Shown: piece after piece, positions 32,259-44,509 of the stretch | Layout: each line of letters starts with the position of its first letter | Position numbering within the stretch: position 1 is the stretch's first letter | Source of the DNA: Phascolarctos cinereus | Taxonomy: Eukaryota > Chordata > Mammalia > Diprotodontia > Phascolarctidae | Reading direction: 5' to 3' | DNA length: 64,000 nt | NCBI RefSeq assembly: GCF_002099425.1 | Contig: NW_018343990.1 | Span: forward strand, 1,054,001-1,118,000 | Program-made: the position numbers and the translations under genes | The notes under the pieces: model-generated | Told to the model about the DNA's origin: nothing | Database searches by the model: none | Seen by the model: only the letters and a program-made list of their open reading frames with translations

Positions 32259-33416
32259 TATCTTAATATGAATATGTCTATACTTGTTTCTATATACACA
32301 TACACATATATATATATGTATATACATGCAAGTAGGTATACTTTTCTGCATTCAGATGTTCCTTTATACAACAAATATATTCTTTAAAGGTTGTGAAATG
32401 AATTTTTATAAAAAACATCTATTTCAAATGCCCTAGGGAAGCTTTTTTTTTTTAAGGAACCCTGCAGTGTATTCTTCTGTAAAATTTAGGATCCTTTGTA
32501 GTGATCCCGTAATTCATCTCTTTTGTAAGTTCAGACTCTTTTAAAGTAGAATAGAGTTTTCTTAAAGAGGAGAAGCACATAAGATTTACACGTTGTCTTT
32601 GCCCTGAAAGCCAAATGGATTTCCACTAACAGAAAACAGCTATTTCTATTAAACTCAGATTGATGTGAGTTTTATATGCAATCTTTTCCCTTCCTTCCCA
32701 TTTTCTAGAAAAAGCTTAAAAATGGACACAGTTTCTGAAGGTTCTTTCTATAGGGTCCATTGCAAAGCTGATTTTGGATAGAACTAAAAAAATGAAACAA
32801 AATGAGAATAGATTGGATAAAAGAGAACAATTGCATCTTTTTTTTTTAACCAAGGCACTTGTAAGATCTACTATAGTTTGGTATTATCTTCTCTGTCTTC
32901 TCTTTCCTGCCTGCCCCCATCCCCACCCCACCCCGTAGGAGAGAGTCTTTCTGGGTTGTTTTAAATGTGCCCCCCCCCCATTTTGCAAGATCACTTTTTC
33001 TAGAATCCGAATGTAATTGAGAAGACCATGCCAACAATTAGCCTCTGTATCCATTATATGGTGCATTGTTTTGAAGATTCCTCACTATAAGTTGATTGTA
33101 TGTGTATGACTACATGCATTTCATATGAAATCTTTACTACTGAATGTATACATGGATTTTAAATTTTATAGACGTTTCCACTGCAGAGTTCCTTTAAATA
33201 GTCAACTTCCTTATGCCTTTTATGGTTGATTTATTTTTTGCAAGCTTTTTAGGAATACTTGTGAAACATCTGAATATATGCAAATATCCCCAATTACATA
33301 TATGTATGCATATATATAGTGACTATACATGAAGCATATATGAAGAGAGAGAAAGAGAAAGGGAGAGAATGAGAGAGAAAGGAGAATGAAGAGTGGGTTA
33401 TTTTAAACATATGTGA

Positions 33417-33491
33417 ATGTATATATACACATACATATATGTATGTGTATATATACATATACATACATACACATGCACACACACACTATAT

Positions 33492-33515
<24 letters not shown>
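33417..33515. repeat. 42-bp perfect palindrome followed by TA/CA and (CA)n repeats
   Basis: 33417-33458 is identical to its reverse complement (atgtatatatacacatacat then atatgtatgtgtatatatac, with closing at). A (CA)n run lies at about 33476-33513. Confidence 0.92.
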
Positions 33516-33524
<9 letters not shown>

Positions 33525-34369
33525 CATATACACAATTGCTCCAAGTCCCAATGACATGATTTTCATAGTTTAACTAAGGTAGCTATAAAGAAGGAAATAG
33601 AAGGTCAAAAGCACTTGGTTTGCCCATAGAAAATTGACATGTCATTACCCACTGATAGGTCTCTTTTCCTCTGTACAACCTGTCTTTCCCTCACAAGGAT
33701 GCCTGAAGACACCCTCTATATGTGACATATACTTAGCGACTGAGATCCTGTGTCAAGAGAATTCTTGGCCAGGAGAAGTTTACTAAATGATCCCTAGGAA
33801 AGAGTTTTGGTGAGTCAAACATGGAGTAGGAAGTTAGACAAACCTTGTTAGGAAATGAAACTAGAAGGACGATGCTAATGCCTGCAAAATGTATAGGAAT
33901 TAATAAATGATTTATTTGAATGAAAAAATTATGGAACTCCATGCCTAGATAACAAATGGCTAACCAATCAGGTTGTCAAAGGGTATACTAGCTAGAAGCC
34001 CAAGTATTATCCAGATGTTACACTGTCTTCTACCAAAAAATTAGCATAGCCATGTGAGGGGAGGCTATAGTCAGAAGTTTGCCCCCAAGGTGATCAGTTC
34101 GTTGGCTGTGGCAGCCCATGGAACAAAATAAAATACCAAATGGCCCTTAGTCCCATAAGGCCTGTTTCTACTTCTGCAGTGATGGTGGCCAAATGGCAGA
34201 AAAGAGGGAAAAGGCTGTAAAGAATAACATTTTTTAAATCATCTGCAAACATTTATTTAATTGTTGATTTAAGGAACAAAAAAGTATTAGGACTGTACCC
34301 CCTAGCTGCCTAGTAAGAGCTAAATAAATGCCTTTTTGTTCCTTCATTCAACATTAAATGTCGCGAAGA

Positions 34370-34575
34370 CCTGAATTCAAACCCTGTCTTACATACTACC
34401 ATAGCAGTATGACCCTGAGCAAGTCACATAACTTCTGTCTTCCTCAATTTCCTCACCAGTAAAATGGGAATAATAATGGCACCTATCTCATAGGGTTGTT
34501 GTGAGGATTAAATAAGACAATATATGTAAAACACTTTTGTAAAACAAAGTCATGTAAATGTTAGTAATGATGATA
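34370..34575 (+). repeat. MIR-type CORE-SINE
   Basis: ctgagcaagtcacataactt, agtaaaatgggaataataat, atagggttgttgtgaggatt and aaataagacaatatatgtaa. Confidence 0.83.
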
Positions 34576-34720
34576 TGGTAGAGGATAAGAAAGTACCAGG
34601 CACTATGCTCAGTGCTGGAGATCCAAAGACAAACACACAAGATGATGCCTGACCTCAGTGAGCTTGTATTTTAATGTAACAAGATAGGAAAAGTGTGGTC
34701 AAGGAGGTGCATTTTAGACA
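34575..34720 (+). repeat. Old interspersed repeat (same family as 23965)
   Basis: taccaggcactatgctcagt, gctggagatccaaagac and cctcagtgagcttgtatttt. Confidence 0.5.
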
Positions 34721-35379
34721 GGGAGGCCAGAAGAAATGAGATTGGAATCACAGGGCAATGGATTCATGCATCCTTTCCCAAGCATGGTAGTGTTGATTTG
34801 GTTAAGTGATCTCAAAGCTAGATTTGGAAATATGTCTTGGAGAGGGCAGGGCTAAAAGGGGTGGGAGAGATGGAGAAAGATCCTTGTTCAAAGAACAAAC
34901 AGCTGAGATGCTACCGGAGAATGAAGTGTACTGCATCGATACTGACTTTAACGCTAAAAATCAGAAGACACAAAAGAAATGGTCCTGAAATGGAAAACCA
35001 GCGCATGAGCTCTTTTTGGAGAGACAGAAAAAGGAGTGGGAGAAATTGGTTTTAGTGTGTACCCAAAGGCAAAAAGGAGTGTAATTCCAGGGGCTACTTG
35101 GTCATCTCCTTTGGCAATGCTTGTGATGAATGTGAGTTAAAAGAACACCATGATAAATGTGGTTCATGAGCCAACACATGTTACAGGGGATTAAGAAAAA
35201 TAGAAATTTAGAGAGTTGTATAACCTTCTCAAATCAATATATACTTGAAACTCAATAACCTCGATCAAAGGTGGGTCCAGGGGTATATATTTTTAAAATG
35301 TTGGAAATGGAGTCCTAAATGGGAATTCCAGTGTCTCAGGCAAATTAAATTGGAGGAGGGTAGGGCGGATGTCTGTACA

Positions 35380-35425
35380 ATGCCTGGCACACAGCAAACA
35401 CTTAATAAATGTTTATTGACTTGAC
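35380..35425 (+). repeat. L2 LINE 3' terminus
   Basis: aatgcctggcacacagcaaa and cttaataaatgtttattgac. Confidence 0.7.
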
Positions 35426-35759
35426 TCATCTTGGGACGCAACACCCCCATGGAGAGAAAAACCTTAGCACCTTATTTTGTTCCTGGGGGTAGTGAGAAGG
35501 AAGAGAAGCAATGATCCTGGCTTTATCTTGCTGAGGGCATGGCATAGGTCCCCAGCAGTCTGCCCCTATTTGATGCAACTGTGCTGGGAGAAAGAACAGC
35601 CCATCCACACTCCACACTCCCTAAAGAATCTGGCGTTGGCAGCCGAGGCCCGGCTGATCTCTCATTCATGCTGTTAATGCCTTATTGAGGTCCTTTTACC
35701 TTCACCCAGACTATTATATGAATGATTATTTGGTCTATATGAGAGGTTTTGTGAAGGTA

Positions 35760-35990
35760 GAAATGATGAGGTTTGTCAATGAAATGGATATGTTGTGTGA
35801 ATGTGAGTAAAGAGCTGAAGATGCAACTGAGGTTGTAAATCTATGAGACTGATAGGATAGGCCTTAGACAGTAATAGGGAAGTTTAGAAGAGCAGACGAT
35901 TTCAGGGGAAAGATAATGAGTTCTGTTTTGGAAATGGTGAGTATGAGATACCTACAGGCAACAGAAATATTCTGGTGATGCTATATGGTT
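35760..35990 (+). repeat. Old interspersed repeat (internal part)
   Basis: ggggaaagataatgagttct and gttttggaaatggtgagtat belong to the same family as the copy at 23965, at a more internal position. Confidence 0.45.
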
Positions 35991-36350
35991 GCTAAATATG
36001 GAACACCATGATGTTCGAAGAGTAAAAATTCTGTATGACTCACAAGACAATGAAGAAATGCATGGAAGATTCAAATAGTCTGTATCATGTTACCTCATGG
36101 TACATTGTATGCAAGCATTGGCATAAGAAATGCCACCAAGGACACGACTGATAAGAAAAGGAAATGAGATGTTATATAGTTAGACTGAGGGATAAGTGCA
36201 AGTCAGGCTAAGTGTCACTTGGCATATACAAAGTATTATAAGACCTAGGGGAAGAAGTTCATTTTGATGGGTAGATTCCTTTGTGGAAAATTTATAGAAG
36301 ACATGGAAAAGAAGTGCAGAATAAGAGGAGGTTTAGGATCCACAGAAATG
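35985..36350 (+). repeat. LINE reverse-transcriptase C-terminal fragment (RTE-like)
   Basis: One + frame around 36228-36325 reads SIIRPRGRSSF, then after a stop WVDSFVENL, then after a second stop KTWKRSAE. The RPRGRP..RWVDS..EDL..TWKR pattern is typical of the tail of LINE pol proteins. Upstream words (aaggacacgactgataagaa) fit the same element. The copy is old and decayed. The clade is a guess. Confidence 0.5.
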
Positions 36351-36574
36351 GTGGCAGTACCTACAGCAATAAGAGCAGAGTTCTATAAAATCCTAGGATT
36401 CTTACGAATCTTTTCAACTTGGAATCGTATACATTTTTCACATCTTGCCTACTTAAAATTAAGAAAGCCATGATAGAGTGGAATGGACAATAGCCTGGGA
36501 GTTTGGAGATTTTTTACTGATGTCTTTAAAATGAGGGATGTGGACCATAGAATCTCTAAGGTCTATGAAATCAG

Positions 36575-36945
36575 ACCAATAATGGTTTCTGAAAAACCTG
36601 GGAAGATCTATATGAATTGACACAGAGTGAACTAAGCAGAATCTGGAAGCAGTTTAATCAATAACAACTTTGAAAAACTTTAGAGCTCTGATCAGTGCAT
36701 TGATAAACCATAGCTCTGGATGACCAAAGATCCACCTCCTGATGGAGATTTGATGGACTCAAAATGCAAAATGTAAAATATACTTTTGGATACACCCAAT
36801 GAGGGAATTTTCTTCACTTGACTATGCATATTTGTTAGGAATATTTTCTTTCTCTCTCTTTTTTTTAATTCAGTTGAGAGGAGCAGGGAAGGAAATGTGA
36901 GAGATTAAAAAAATGATTGTTAATTAAAAAAAATTAAAACCAGGT
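36575..36945 (+). repeat. L1 ORF2 end plus 3' UTR
   Basis: The frame TWEDLYELTQSELSR is the C-terminal end of marsupial L1 ORF2 (compare 55020-55175). The 3' UTR words gctctgatcagtgcattgat, ccacctcctgatggagattt, cttgactatgcatatttgtt and an A-rich end follow. Confidence 0.8.
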
Positions 36946-37954
36946 CCACACCTTCTGATCTCTGAAAACATGTCCTTTTATAAGGAAGGTGGAATTAGTA
37001 GATTTACATTGAATTGTATAGAGAAGTTGTCTTAAGACCCAGAAACTTTCAAGGCTCTCTAAACTCAACAACAAAACGGTAAACTTAAAAAAGTCAAGCA
37101 ACAACAAAAGACAGTTGCTTTCTTCATATTGGGCTAAAAATGATTTGATTGATTCCCTTCCCCCCAATTTGTCCCATGATCTGGTACCATATTAAACATC
37201 ATCAAAAATGTGCCTAATGAAAGCAAGTGTAGTCCTGGGTAGAGAACTGATGGCAAAAGGATTTGGGTTTGGACAGATTTATGAGTATACAGAAGGAACG
37301 AAAATTAGGCTGGGATAAAAAGCCACTGACATTTTAGAATTTGCCATCAAAATGCTTCCACATTGAGCTGATAATTAAATGCCAAATGATTGATCTCTTT
37401 TTATTGAAGGCACTGCAGATAATCCACTTGGCACTGAAACTCTGATGTGCTTCCACCAGAAGGCTGTGTCTGTAAGCCTCTCCACTTGAGTCTCTTAGTG
37501 ACAGGGAAGATCCTAACTCAATAATGTTGAAATTCGGGCTTGCTCCCAGGCCATGGATGTTTCCAGGAATACAGACAGGTCTGTGAGGAGGGTTCCTGAC
37601 AAAACTGATGAGATCGATCGGCTTTTATGGGTATGAGGTAGTCATGGCTTCTGCAAATATGAGGAGAAAGAACTACATAGTTCTTTACTCTTCAGCATAA
37701 CCCTGGCAAGGGAATATTGGTGTCTAGGAATGAGGCTGTCTAGAGAAAAAAAAACTCTGATTTTATTGGTTTAAAAAATTCCAGAGCTGTCTCAGTTATG
37801 ATGTATCCCACTTGGCCCCCTTCACTCAGATAGGAAGCCTGACATGCATTCCAGACTGACAGGATATAAGGGGATTATTGAACTATCTCAGGACATTATA
37901 GGGAGAGAAGAGCCTGTTGACAGTACCAGAAACAGAGACACAGTTCTTAGGATC

Positions 37955-38345
37955 ATTTAGATCTTGTAGAATCACCTAGTACAAACTCATTTTACGGATA
38001 AGGAAACTGAGCTCCAGAGAAGTCAAGCAAATTGTAAGTAGTAGAACTGTGTTTCAAACCCATGTTTGACTTCAAATCCAGGGCATCAAGCTGGGACTTG
38101 TCATACACAGAACCCAGGTTGAAATCAGCCAGGTTTATAAGCACTTTACACACATGTGATTTTTACAGCTTTGTGAAGCAGCTTCTAAAGGCATTATTGT
38201 TACTATTTTACACATGGAGAATCTAAGGCTCAGAAAAACTAAATGACTTGCACAGAGTCACACAGCTTGTTAATGTTGACGCTGGAATTCAAGCCTGGGA
38301 TTCTCTTCCTTTCAGATTTAGGACTCCTTCCTCCACGCCACTGGA
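37955..38345 (-). repeat. Two MIR-type SINEs in a row
   Basis: First piece 37955-38090: agatcttgtagaatcaccta, ggataaggaaactgagctcc. Second piece 38120-38345: ttacacacatgtgattttta, gacttgcacagagtcacaca, ggactccttcctccacgcca. Both are reverse strand. Confidence 0.72.
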
Positions 38346-38389
38346 AATTTACTGTATACATCTATCAATCACTATGCAATATGCACAAG

Positions 38390-38480
38390 AAGACTTGATT
38401 TCTCTGGGACTCGGTTTTCTCATCTACAAAACAAGGAGGCTGAACTAAATGAACCTGTGTGGTTCTTTCCCCTGCTCCAA
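38390..38480 (+). repeat. MIR-type SINE 3' fragment
   Basis: ctcggttttctcatctacaa and aggctgaactaaatgaacct. Confidence 0.65.
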
Positions 38481-38639
38481 AACTTATGATCCTAAGACGC
38501 CTGGCTCTGGTGACGGTTCTTGTTAGCAAACTCTTTTCTTCCCCCCATACGCTGAGATGGGTAGATAACGTACGAGTTATAACCTCTCCTTGAGCTAGGC
38601 TAGATATTATCACATCTGAAGCAGAGCATAATTAAATTC

Positions 38640-39115
38640 TTAATTGTTGGTACTGATTGTAAGTGCTCAGGGAAGGGAGAGATCAGTATAAGCTTCATGG
38701 TCAGGGAAGGCTTAATGTAGGAAGTAGGACTGAAATTGGTTCTTAAAGGATGGGTAGAGTTTGGAGAGGCTTTACATTTGACGGGGCAGTATGAGAGGAG
38801 CAGTATTAAGAAGTATCAATTAACCAATTAAAAAAACATTTATTAAGTACCCACCACATGCCAGCACTGTGCTAAGCACCGGGGATAAAAACAGAGGCAA
38901 AAGACAGTCCGTGTCCTCAAGAAGCTTATAATCTAATGGAATATAAGGAAGCAGGAACCAACATGGGAGGAACAGGAAGAAAGGTCATAAACTAGCCCAT
39001 GTACAATAGAGGAAATAGCATGGGGAGTAGCAGGTAATGTTGGGTAGGTTGCCTGGGACCAATTATGGAGGACATTGAAAGCCAAGCAGAAGCAATTGGA
39101 CTAGATGCAGAAAAT
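38640..39115 (+). repeat. Old interspersed repeat (same family as 23965)
   Basis: ggtcagggaaggcttaatgt, acatttattaagtacccacc, gcactgtgctaagcaccggg, cctcaagaagcttataatct and gaggacattgaaagccaagc. Two fragments are in direct order. Confidence 0.6.
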
Positions 39116-39639
39116 AATCATTTCATGCTGATTGATACCATCCTTCATTCACTTCCAACTCTCTTATTTTTAAGGAGAACTCACAATAGTTCAGATATTC
39201 TCTCTGCCAGTTCAGTGAAGGAGACCAATCTAAGCAGCTAAGAAAACCTAGCATGGAAACCCATTAGATTGAGAAGATAGCTACTGTGCTTTGTTTAGGT
39301 CTCTGATGTAGTGGCTTCCTTCTTTAAGACACTTTAAAATTTATTCAAAAAGCACTTTCACCTAAAGACATCGGACCCCTTTGGCAATTTCCTTTGGGAA
39401 CACAGAAGAAGAAATGAATTTTCCAGCCTCAGCATCTGGCAGATCTCAGTGTAGGACAGCCAGCAGGAGGGAAAAGAAAAGACAGGTACAATCTGTTCTT
39501 AGGGGCAAGGGTGTGCCTGCATTTTACTGAAACAAACAAACCAACAAACCACAACAGCCTGAAAGATTTGGGGTGGTTTGTTTTTTTAAATGCTTTTCAA
39601 GATAGCTTAAAGCTCTGCCTTATTTCTCCTAGTAAATGT

Positions 39640-39710
39640 TGTTCCTGAGTAGTTGGGTGGCTCAGTGAGTGGATAGAGGGCCAGGCCTGGCTGGAGTCAG
39701 GAATTTGACA
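39640..39710 (+). repeat. CORE-SINE head fragment
   Basis: agttgggtggctcagtgagt and gcctggctggagtcaggaat. The rest of the SINE is missing. Confidence 0.7.
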
Positions 39711-39934
39711 TTGTGACTTGAAGAGAAGATACACTGAGTTTGAATAGTGCTGTTTAAAAAACAAATAAATGCCCTGAACTTTCCTGTCTCTGAAACTACA
39801 TTCACTATACCATATTAGTCTCTCTAAATGCATTACAGAATGTTAGAAAGGAAAGTAAGATGAGTTCTGAAAGTACTATGGAATAGCATTTGAATTGGTC
39901 ATTAAAATCTGCATAGGAATTTGCACTGCCAGAG

Positions 39935-40440
39935 TGCAAGGAGGGGACTCTCTTGGGCACTTAAAGCTCTTCACAATCTTGTTCCAACTTTTATTTCCAG
40001 GACGATTACACATTACTTCCCCTCTAGTGGTATGCTTTCCAGACCTACTTGCTCTTCCCTTGAACATAACATTCTAACTTCCATCTTTGTGCCTTTGTCT
40101 CTCAAGTCTGGAAGGTTCTCTTGGGTATCAGCATCCACCTTCCTACAAGAAACCATTCCTCATTCCTCTGGGTTTTGCGTATTTCATTCGCTTTTCCCCA
40201 AAACAAACATATTGCATTATCCATGTTGATGTCTATGTCTATAGACATATAGACATATACAATATCTCGCTATCATCTATCTATCTATCTATCTATAGAT
40301 CTATCTACGTTTAATATATGTTCTGTCTCCTTCAGTACAATCTCAGCTTCCTGATGGCAGGGAATGTTTTAATTTATGTGTATAGCCCTGGTGCCTGGCA
40401 CTGTGTTTAATACTTCTTGAGTCAAAGTAGTTGATTTGAG
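39935..40440 (+). repeat. L2 LINE 3' region
   Basis: cttaaagctcttcacaatct, tctcaagtctggaaggttct, acaagaaaccattcctcatt, gatggcagggaatgttttaa and ctggtgcctggcactgtgtt. A short ATCT microsatellite and the 16-bp palindrome tatgtctatagacata (40234-40249) lie inside. Confidence 0.75.
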
Positions 40441-40600
40441 GACATTCCAGGTGCAGAGGTGGAAGAGCCTAGGGCTGCCTGATGGGCAGGGTTAGGGGAA
40501 CAGAGAGTGGTTTGGTTTGACTAGAGCACAGAATAAGTAGAGCAGAAGGTTGGTGTGTAACAAATCAGCCCAAGAGGGAATCAATCTTATTTGAGCAAAG
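40440..40600 (+). repeat. Old interspersed repeat fragment
   Basis: gaggacattccaggtgcaga and a GA/GT-rich continuation of the type seen at 24500-24840. Confidence 0.35.
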
Positions 40601-40902
40601 GCTTTAGGGCAGACTCAAAGTCTGAGAGACCAAGCTTGAGGCTTCCAGAGCAAATCATTGTGCAGTGCCCTAAGGGCCATACTTGAAGTAGCTTTTTATT
40701 TCTTAAAGCCCCAGTGACATTCAGCATTCTGCATTATATTGTCACTGTTTGCCACATCTTTGGGATAATTGTGTGAGACTAGAGCAAAAAACAAAACAAA
40801 ACTCCACACTTAATTGTAATCTTTATAGATGTACTCTATGTGAATTATCATGTGACTTAGTAATCCACTGAGATGATTAATAAATTTCATTAGAACTAAA
40901 GA

Positions 40903-41035
40903 GAGGCAGCTTGGTGTAGGACTAGAGAGCCATCCTCAAAGCCAGAAGACCTCAGTTCATGGCCCATGTACAAAACATTCTGTCTATGTAACTCTGGGCA
41001 AGCTGCTTAACCTGGCCGTGTTCTAGGAAACTCTT
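40903..41035 (+). repeat. MIR-type SINE
   Basis: agaggcagcttggtgtagga, agccagaagacctcagttca and ctgggcaagctgcttaacct. Confidence 0.75.
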
Positions 41036-41219
41036 GAAGACTGCAAATTGCAGAGAAGATGTCAATCTGCATTGGTAGAGGGAATTTCCTCCCCCTAGAG
41101 TTCCCTGTGCCAATGAAACTAAAGGTCTAGTTTCAAGTGCCTGTCTCTATCCAGTTAAAGGAAGAAAAAAAGGGGCCGATATGTTCTGAAATATTATTAG
41201 TTGTACCTTTTTTGAGGTT

Positions 41220-41475
41220 ACAAAAAAATTGGAAACAAACTGTGTGCTCATCAATTGGGGAACTGTTAAACAACTTGTGATACGTGATATAATGGGATTT
41301 ATTGCCACATTGCCATATCTGTATGTGTACATATGATGTAATGGAATTCATTGCTTCGTGTGAAATGGAGACTATGAAAAATCCAGAGAAACATGGGAAG
41401 ACCTGTATGAACTTGATACAGTGTAAAAGAAGCAGTCATATTAACACAATGACTATAATAATATAAATAGCAACA
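41220..41475 (+). repeat. L1 ORF2 end, decayed
   Basis: gctcatcaattggggaactg, aacatgggaagacctgtatg and acttgatacagtgtaaaaga parallel the end of marsupial L1 ORF2 (tgggaagacttatatgaact type). Several frames are broken. Confidence 0.6.
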
Positions 41476-41645
41476 CATAAAGCCATTGAACACAGCATAA
41501 ATGCAACATAAAATCCAGAGGTCTTGCAATTATAAAATTATTAATATAATATAAAATATTATGGATATTAAATACAGAAGTCATAGAAAGGTACAGTTCC
41601 TCTTTTGCTTGGTTTTGCCTATTTTTCTTGTTATAAGAGAGTTTC

Positions 41646-41647
<2 letters not shown>

Positions 41648-41685
<38 letters not shown>
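41648..41685 (+). repeat. (TG)n microsatellite
   Basis: An uninterrupted TG run of about 19 units. Confidence 0.95.
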
Positions 41686-41692
<7 letters not shown>

Positions 41693-42119
41693 TGTAGAGA
41701 GAAATAACTGTGATATCAAAAACAAGGCATTAAAATATTTTACAGTTTCCAGAAAGGGCAAATAATTCATTGATGACTTTCATAATGAGGAAGTAGTTGT
41801 TCCTTAATTTTCAGGTGAACATTTTGGCAGGGTCATAGCCCAAGTTTGTCAATCTCCAGCAGAAAGCTGGAAATGGAATTAATAAATCAGCTCTAGCTTC
41901 TGCAAGGAACAATAGGATATAGCTACTGTAAAAACATGGAACTTAAAAGATCACTTGAGTCATCACCCTGGGCCCAGGCACTGTTTTAGCAAGGGCAAGG
42001 GTTGGGCAGGCTAATATGTCCCAAAGTAGGGCTAAGTGCTGGTTTCCTGGACCAAGTGTTGTGGTCAAAGGAAGGAATCAGATACTAAAGGGGATAGGAA
42101 TAAAAGGGTTAGGAATGCA

Positions 42120-42262
42120 TGGCATAGTATAGTCTGATTCTAGTCCTAGCTTTTCTCCTAACTAGTTATGGAACTGAAGTAAAATCATTTGACCACTTGG
42201 GGTTTCAGTTTTCCCAATTATAAAACTGAGATAGTAATACCTAGCTCACAGGATTTCTGTAA
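42120..42262 (+). repeat. MIR-type SINE
   Basis: gattctagtcctagcttttc, tttgaccacttggggtttca and tagctcacaggatttctgta. Confidence 0.65.
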
Positions 42263-42309
42263 ATGTTTACTATATAACAGTGCGCATATAGGTTGTATTT
42301 ATATCTCTG

Positions 42310-42690
42310 TATAGATTAGATTAAGTCATGTCACTCCTGCTCAGAATCTGTAGTAACTCACTATTGCCTGCTGAGTAAAGTTGAAGCATCCTTGCCTTGC
42401 ATTCAAAGCTTTCCATAGTCTGTTCTGTCCTCCCTTTCTAGTGTAATTTCACAATACTGCCCTCCACATACTCTATGCTTTGGCCTAATTGTTCCAAATT
42501 TCTTGTTCCATTCCCCCACCCCTACCTTACCACAACTTGCAAACTTTTGTACTCTTCCTATGACTGGAATGGCCTCTCTCTCCTTTGTCTCTTAAATTAC
42601 CATCTGTCCTTTAAAGCTTCACCTAAATGTCTTCTGTGTGATTTGTGTGATTTCCTTATTCTTCCCTATCCTCCCACCGTTGGTAACATC
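42310..42690 (+). repeat. L2 LINE 3' region
   Basis: gtcatgtcactcctgctcag, caaagctttccatagtctgt, tgactggaatggcctctctc and ttaaagcttcacctaaatgt follow L2. Confidence 0.72.
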
Positions 42691-42709
42691 CTGCAAAATC
42701 ATGCCTTAG

Positions 42710-43180
42710 AAGGAGGATTGAATTTTGTTTCAGAGGACCCAGTGTCAAATTGTGCCTTTGGCACTTATGATCTGTGTGATTTTGTGCAAAGCAGCTCACC
42801 CCTGTGGGCTTCAGTTTCCTCATCAGGGACATAAGGGTGTCAGACTAGATAACCTCTAAGGTCCCTTTCAGATTAAAGTTAATGATCCTGTGCTAGAGAA
42901 AAAATATGGTGGATAAAGCATTGGGTTTATAGTCAGAAACACCTTGGTTTGAATGTTATTTCAAACACTTACCTGTCAATTAACCTCATCTATAAAAAGG
43001 GATGATAATAGCATTTACCTCACAGACTTATTGTGAGAGTCACCGGGTGACAGATCTAGAAACTGAATGAAACTCAGAGGCTACCTATTCCACCCTTTGT
43101 TTTACAAACAAGGAAACTTGTTTGGTGTTTGGTATTTAGGTGTTTAGGTGATTTTTCTAAAGTCACACAGGGAATAATCA
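42710..43180 (+). repeat. Row of three MIR-type SINEs
   Basis: 42710-42890 + (gcttcagtttcctcatcagg, aacctctaaggtccctttca). 42893-43045 + (ggataaagcattgggtttat, cctcatctataaaaagggat). 43050-43180 reverse (acctattccaccctttgttt, aagtcacacagggaataat). Confidence 0.7.
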
Positions 43181-43321
43181 TCAGAGGCAATTGAAAAAGC
43201 CAGGTGCTCTGGCTCCATACGCTTTCCATGGTACTGAATCAAACAAAGTGGAGTATTAAAGTGTACTGTTTTGCACTTTGCTTCTGCACTTAGTTATTTG
43301 TGCATGTGTCTTACACCTTCA

Positions 43322-43560
43322 CAGTGGATGGAATGCCAGGCTTGAAGTCAGAAGGACATCTTCCTGAGTTCAAATCTGGCATCAGACACCAGCTGTGTGA
43401 TCCTGGGCAATTCACTTAGCTCTGTTTGCCTCAGTTTCCTCATCTGTCAAATGAGCTGGAGAAGGAAATGGTAAACCACCCCAGTATCTCTGCCAAGAAA
43501 ACCCCAAATGGGGTCATGAAGGGTCAAATCTGTTATAATAATAACAACAACAACAACAAC
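43322..43560 (+). repeat. SINE with RTE-like tail and (AAC)n end
   Basis: tggaatgccaggcttgaagt, cagctgtgtgatcctgggca, gagaaggaaatggtaaacca, aaccccaaatggggtcatga, then a tail of aac units (43539-43560). Confidence 0.88.
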
Positions 43561-43675
43561 CCGAGCTCCACGAGGGCAGAGATAATTATAATTTTGTATT
43601 TCCTTGGCACCTTGCACAGTGCTCTCCACCCAGCAGGTGTTCTGCAAATGTTTGCTGAGCTGAATTGAATCTCAA
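43561..43675 (+). repeat. L2 LINE 3' end
   Basis: gagctccacgagggcagaga, cttgcacagtgctctccacc, cagcaggtgttctgcaaatg. It directly follows the SINE tail, so the SINE probably landed in this L2. Confidence 0.75.
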
Positions 43676-44284
43676 GTGAGAGAATGTGTGAGAAAGTGCT
43701 TTGAAAAGGTCCAAGTGCTCACCCAAAGTAAATTATGGGGTTATTAAGAAGCACTAGAGGGGAAATGCGGAGGGGGAAATAAGCACACGTTAGCAGTTAC
43801 TGATTTTTTTTTTTGGTGGAGAGAAAGACAATAAAAAAGAGAGCTTTATATGCGGGAGCAGAAAGGAATGGGGCACTGAACTCAATCTAGATTCAAGGAG
43901 ATAGGTAAATAGCAAAAAAAAAAAGCAAGAGAAAAACCCCAACAACCTCCAAACGAACTCTGAGAGTCACCTCTTGAAGACAAGCATCTTGCAAGGAGTT
44001 AAAAGGTAGTTTCCATTTCACAGCTTATCAAAGAGCAAAGCTTGGCTTCTTCATTGTCAGTTAATATGATAAATAAATGTTCACACAAGGGCTGAGATAA
44101 AGGTCAGTCTGAAAGACTGTGACATATTTCCCTGGCTGCTTTTCTCTGATAAGATGTCAACAAAAGGTCAATTTTTTCCCTTGGAACCTTGGCCACTGAA
44201 TTAAGCATCAGACTGGTAGTCATCTAGAGATGGTGCTTTTGTCACCCCAGATTCTTCTTCTCCAGCCAATAGTACATTTTTTTT

Positions 44285-44428
44285 GGGGGGGTTGAGACAA
44301 TTGGGGTTAAGTGACTTGCCCAGAGTCATATAGCTAGTAAGAGTTATGTGTCTGAGGCCAGATTTGAATTCAGGTCTTCCTGACTCCAGGGCTGGTGCTC
44401 TATCTGCTGTACCACCTAGCTGCCCCAA
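44285..44428 (-). repeat. CORE-SINE, short type
   Basis: gttgagacaattggggttaa, gacttgcccagagtcatata, ggtcttcctgactccagggc and gtaccacctagctgcccc. Confidence 0.9.
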
Positions 44429-44509
44429 TCCTATAATACATTAAAACACTTGCATATTCAGGGTTTCTGTTTCCCATCTTCCTCTTCTGATGCCTCCCTA
44501 AATTTTGAG

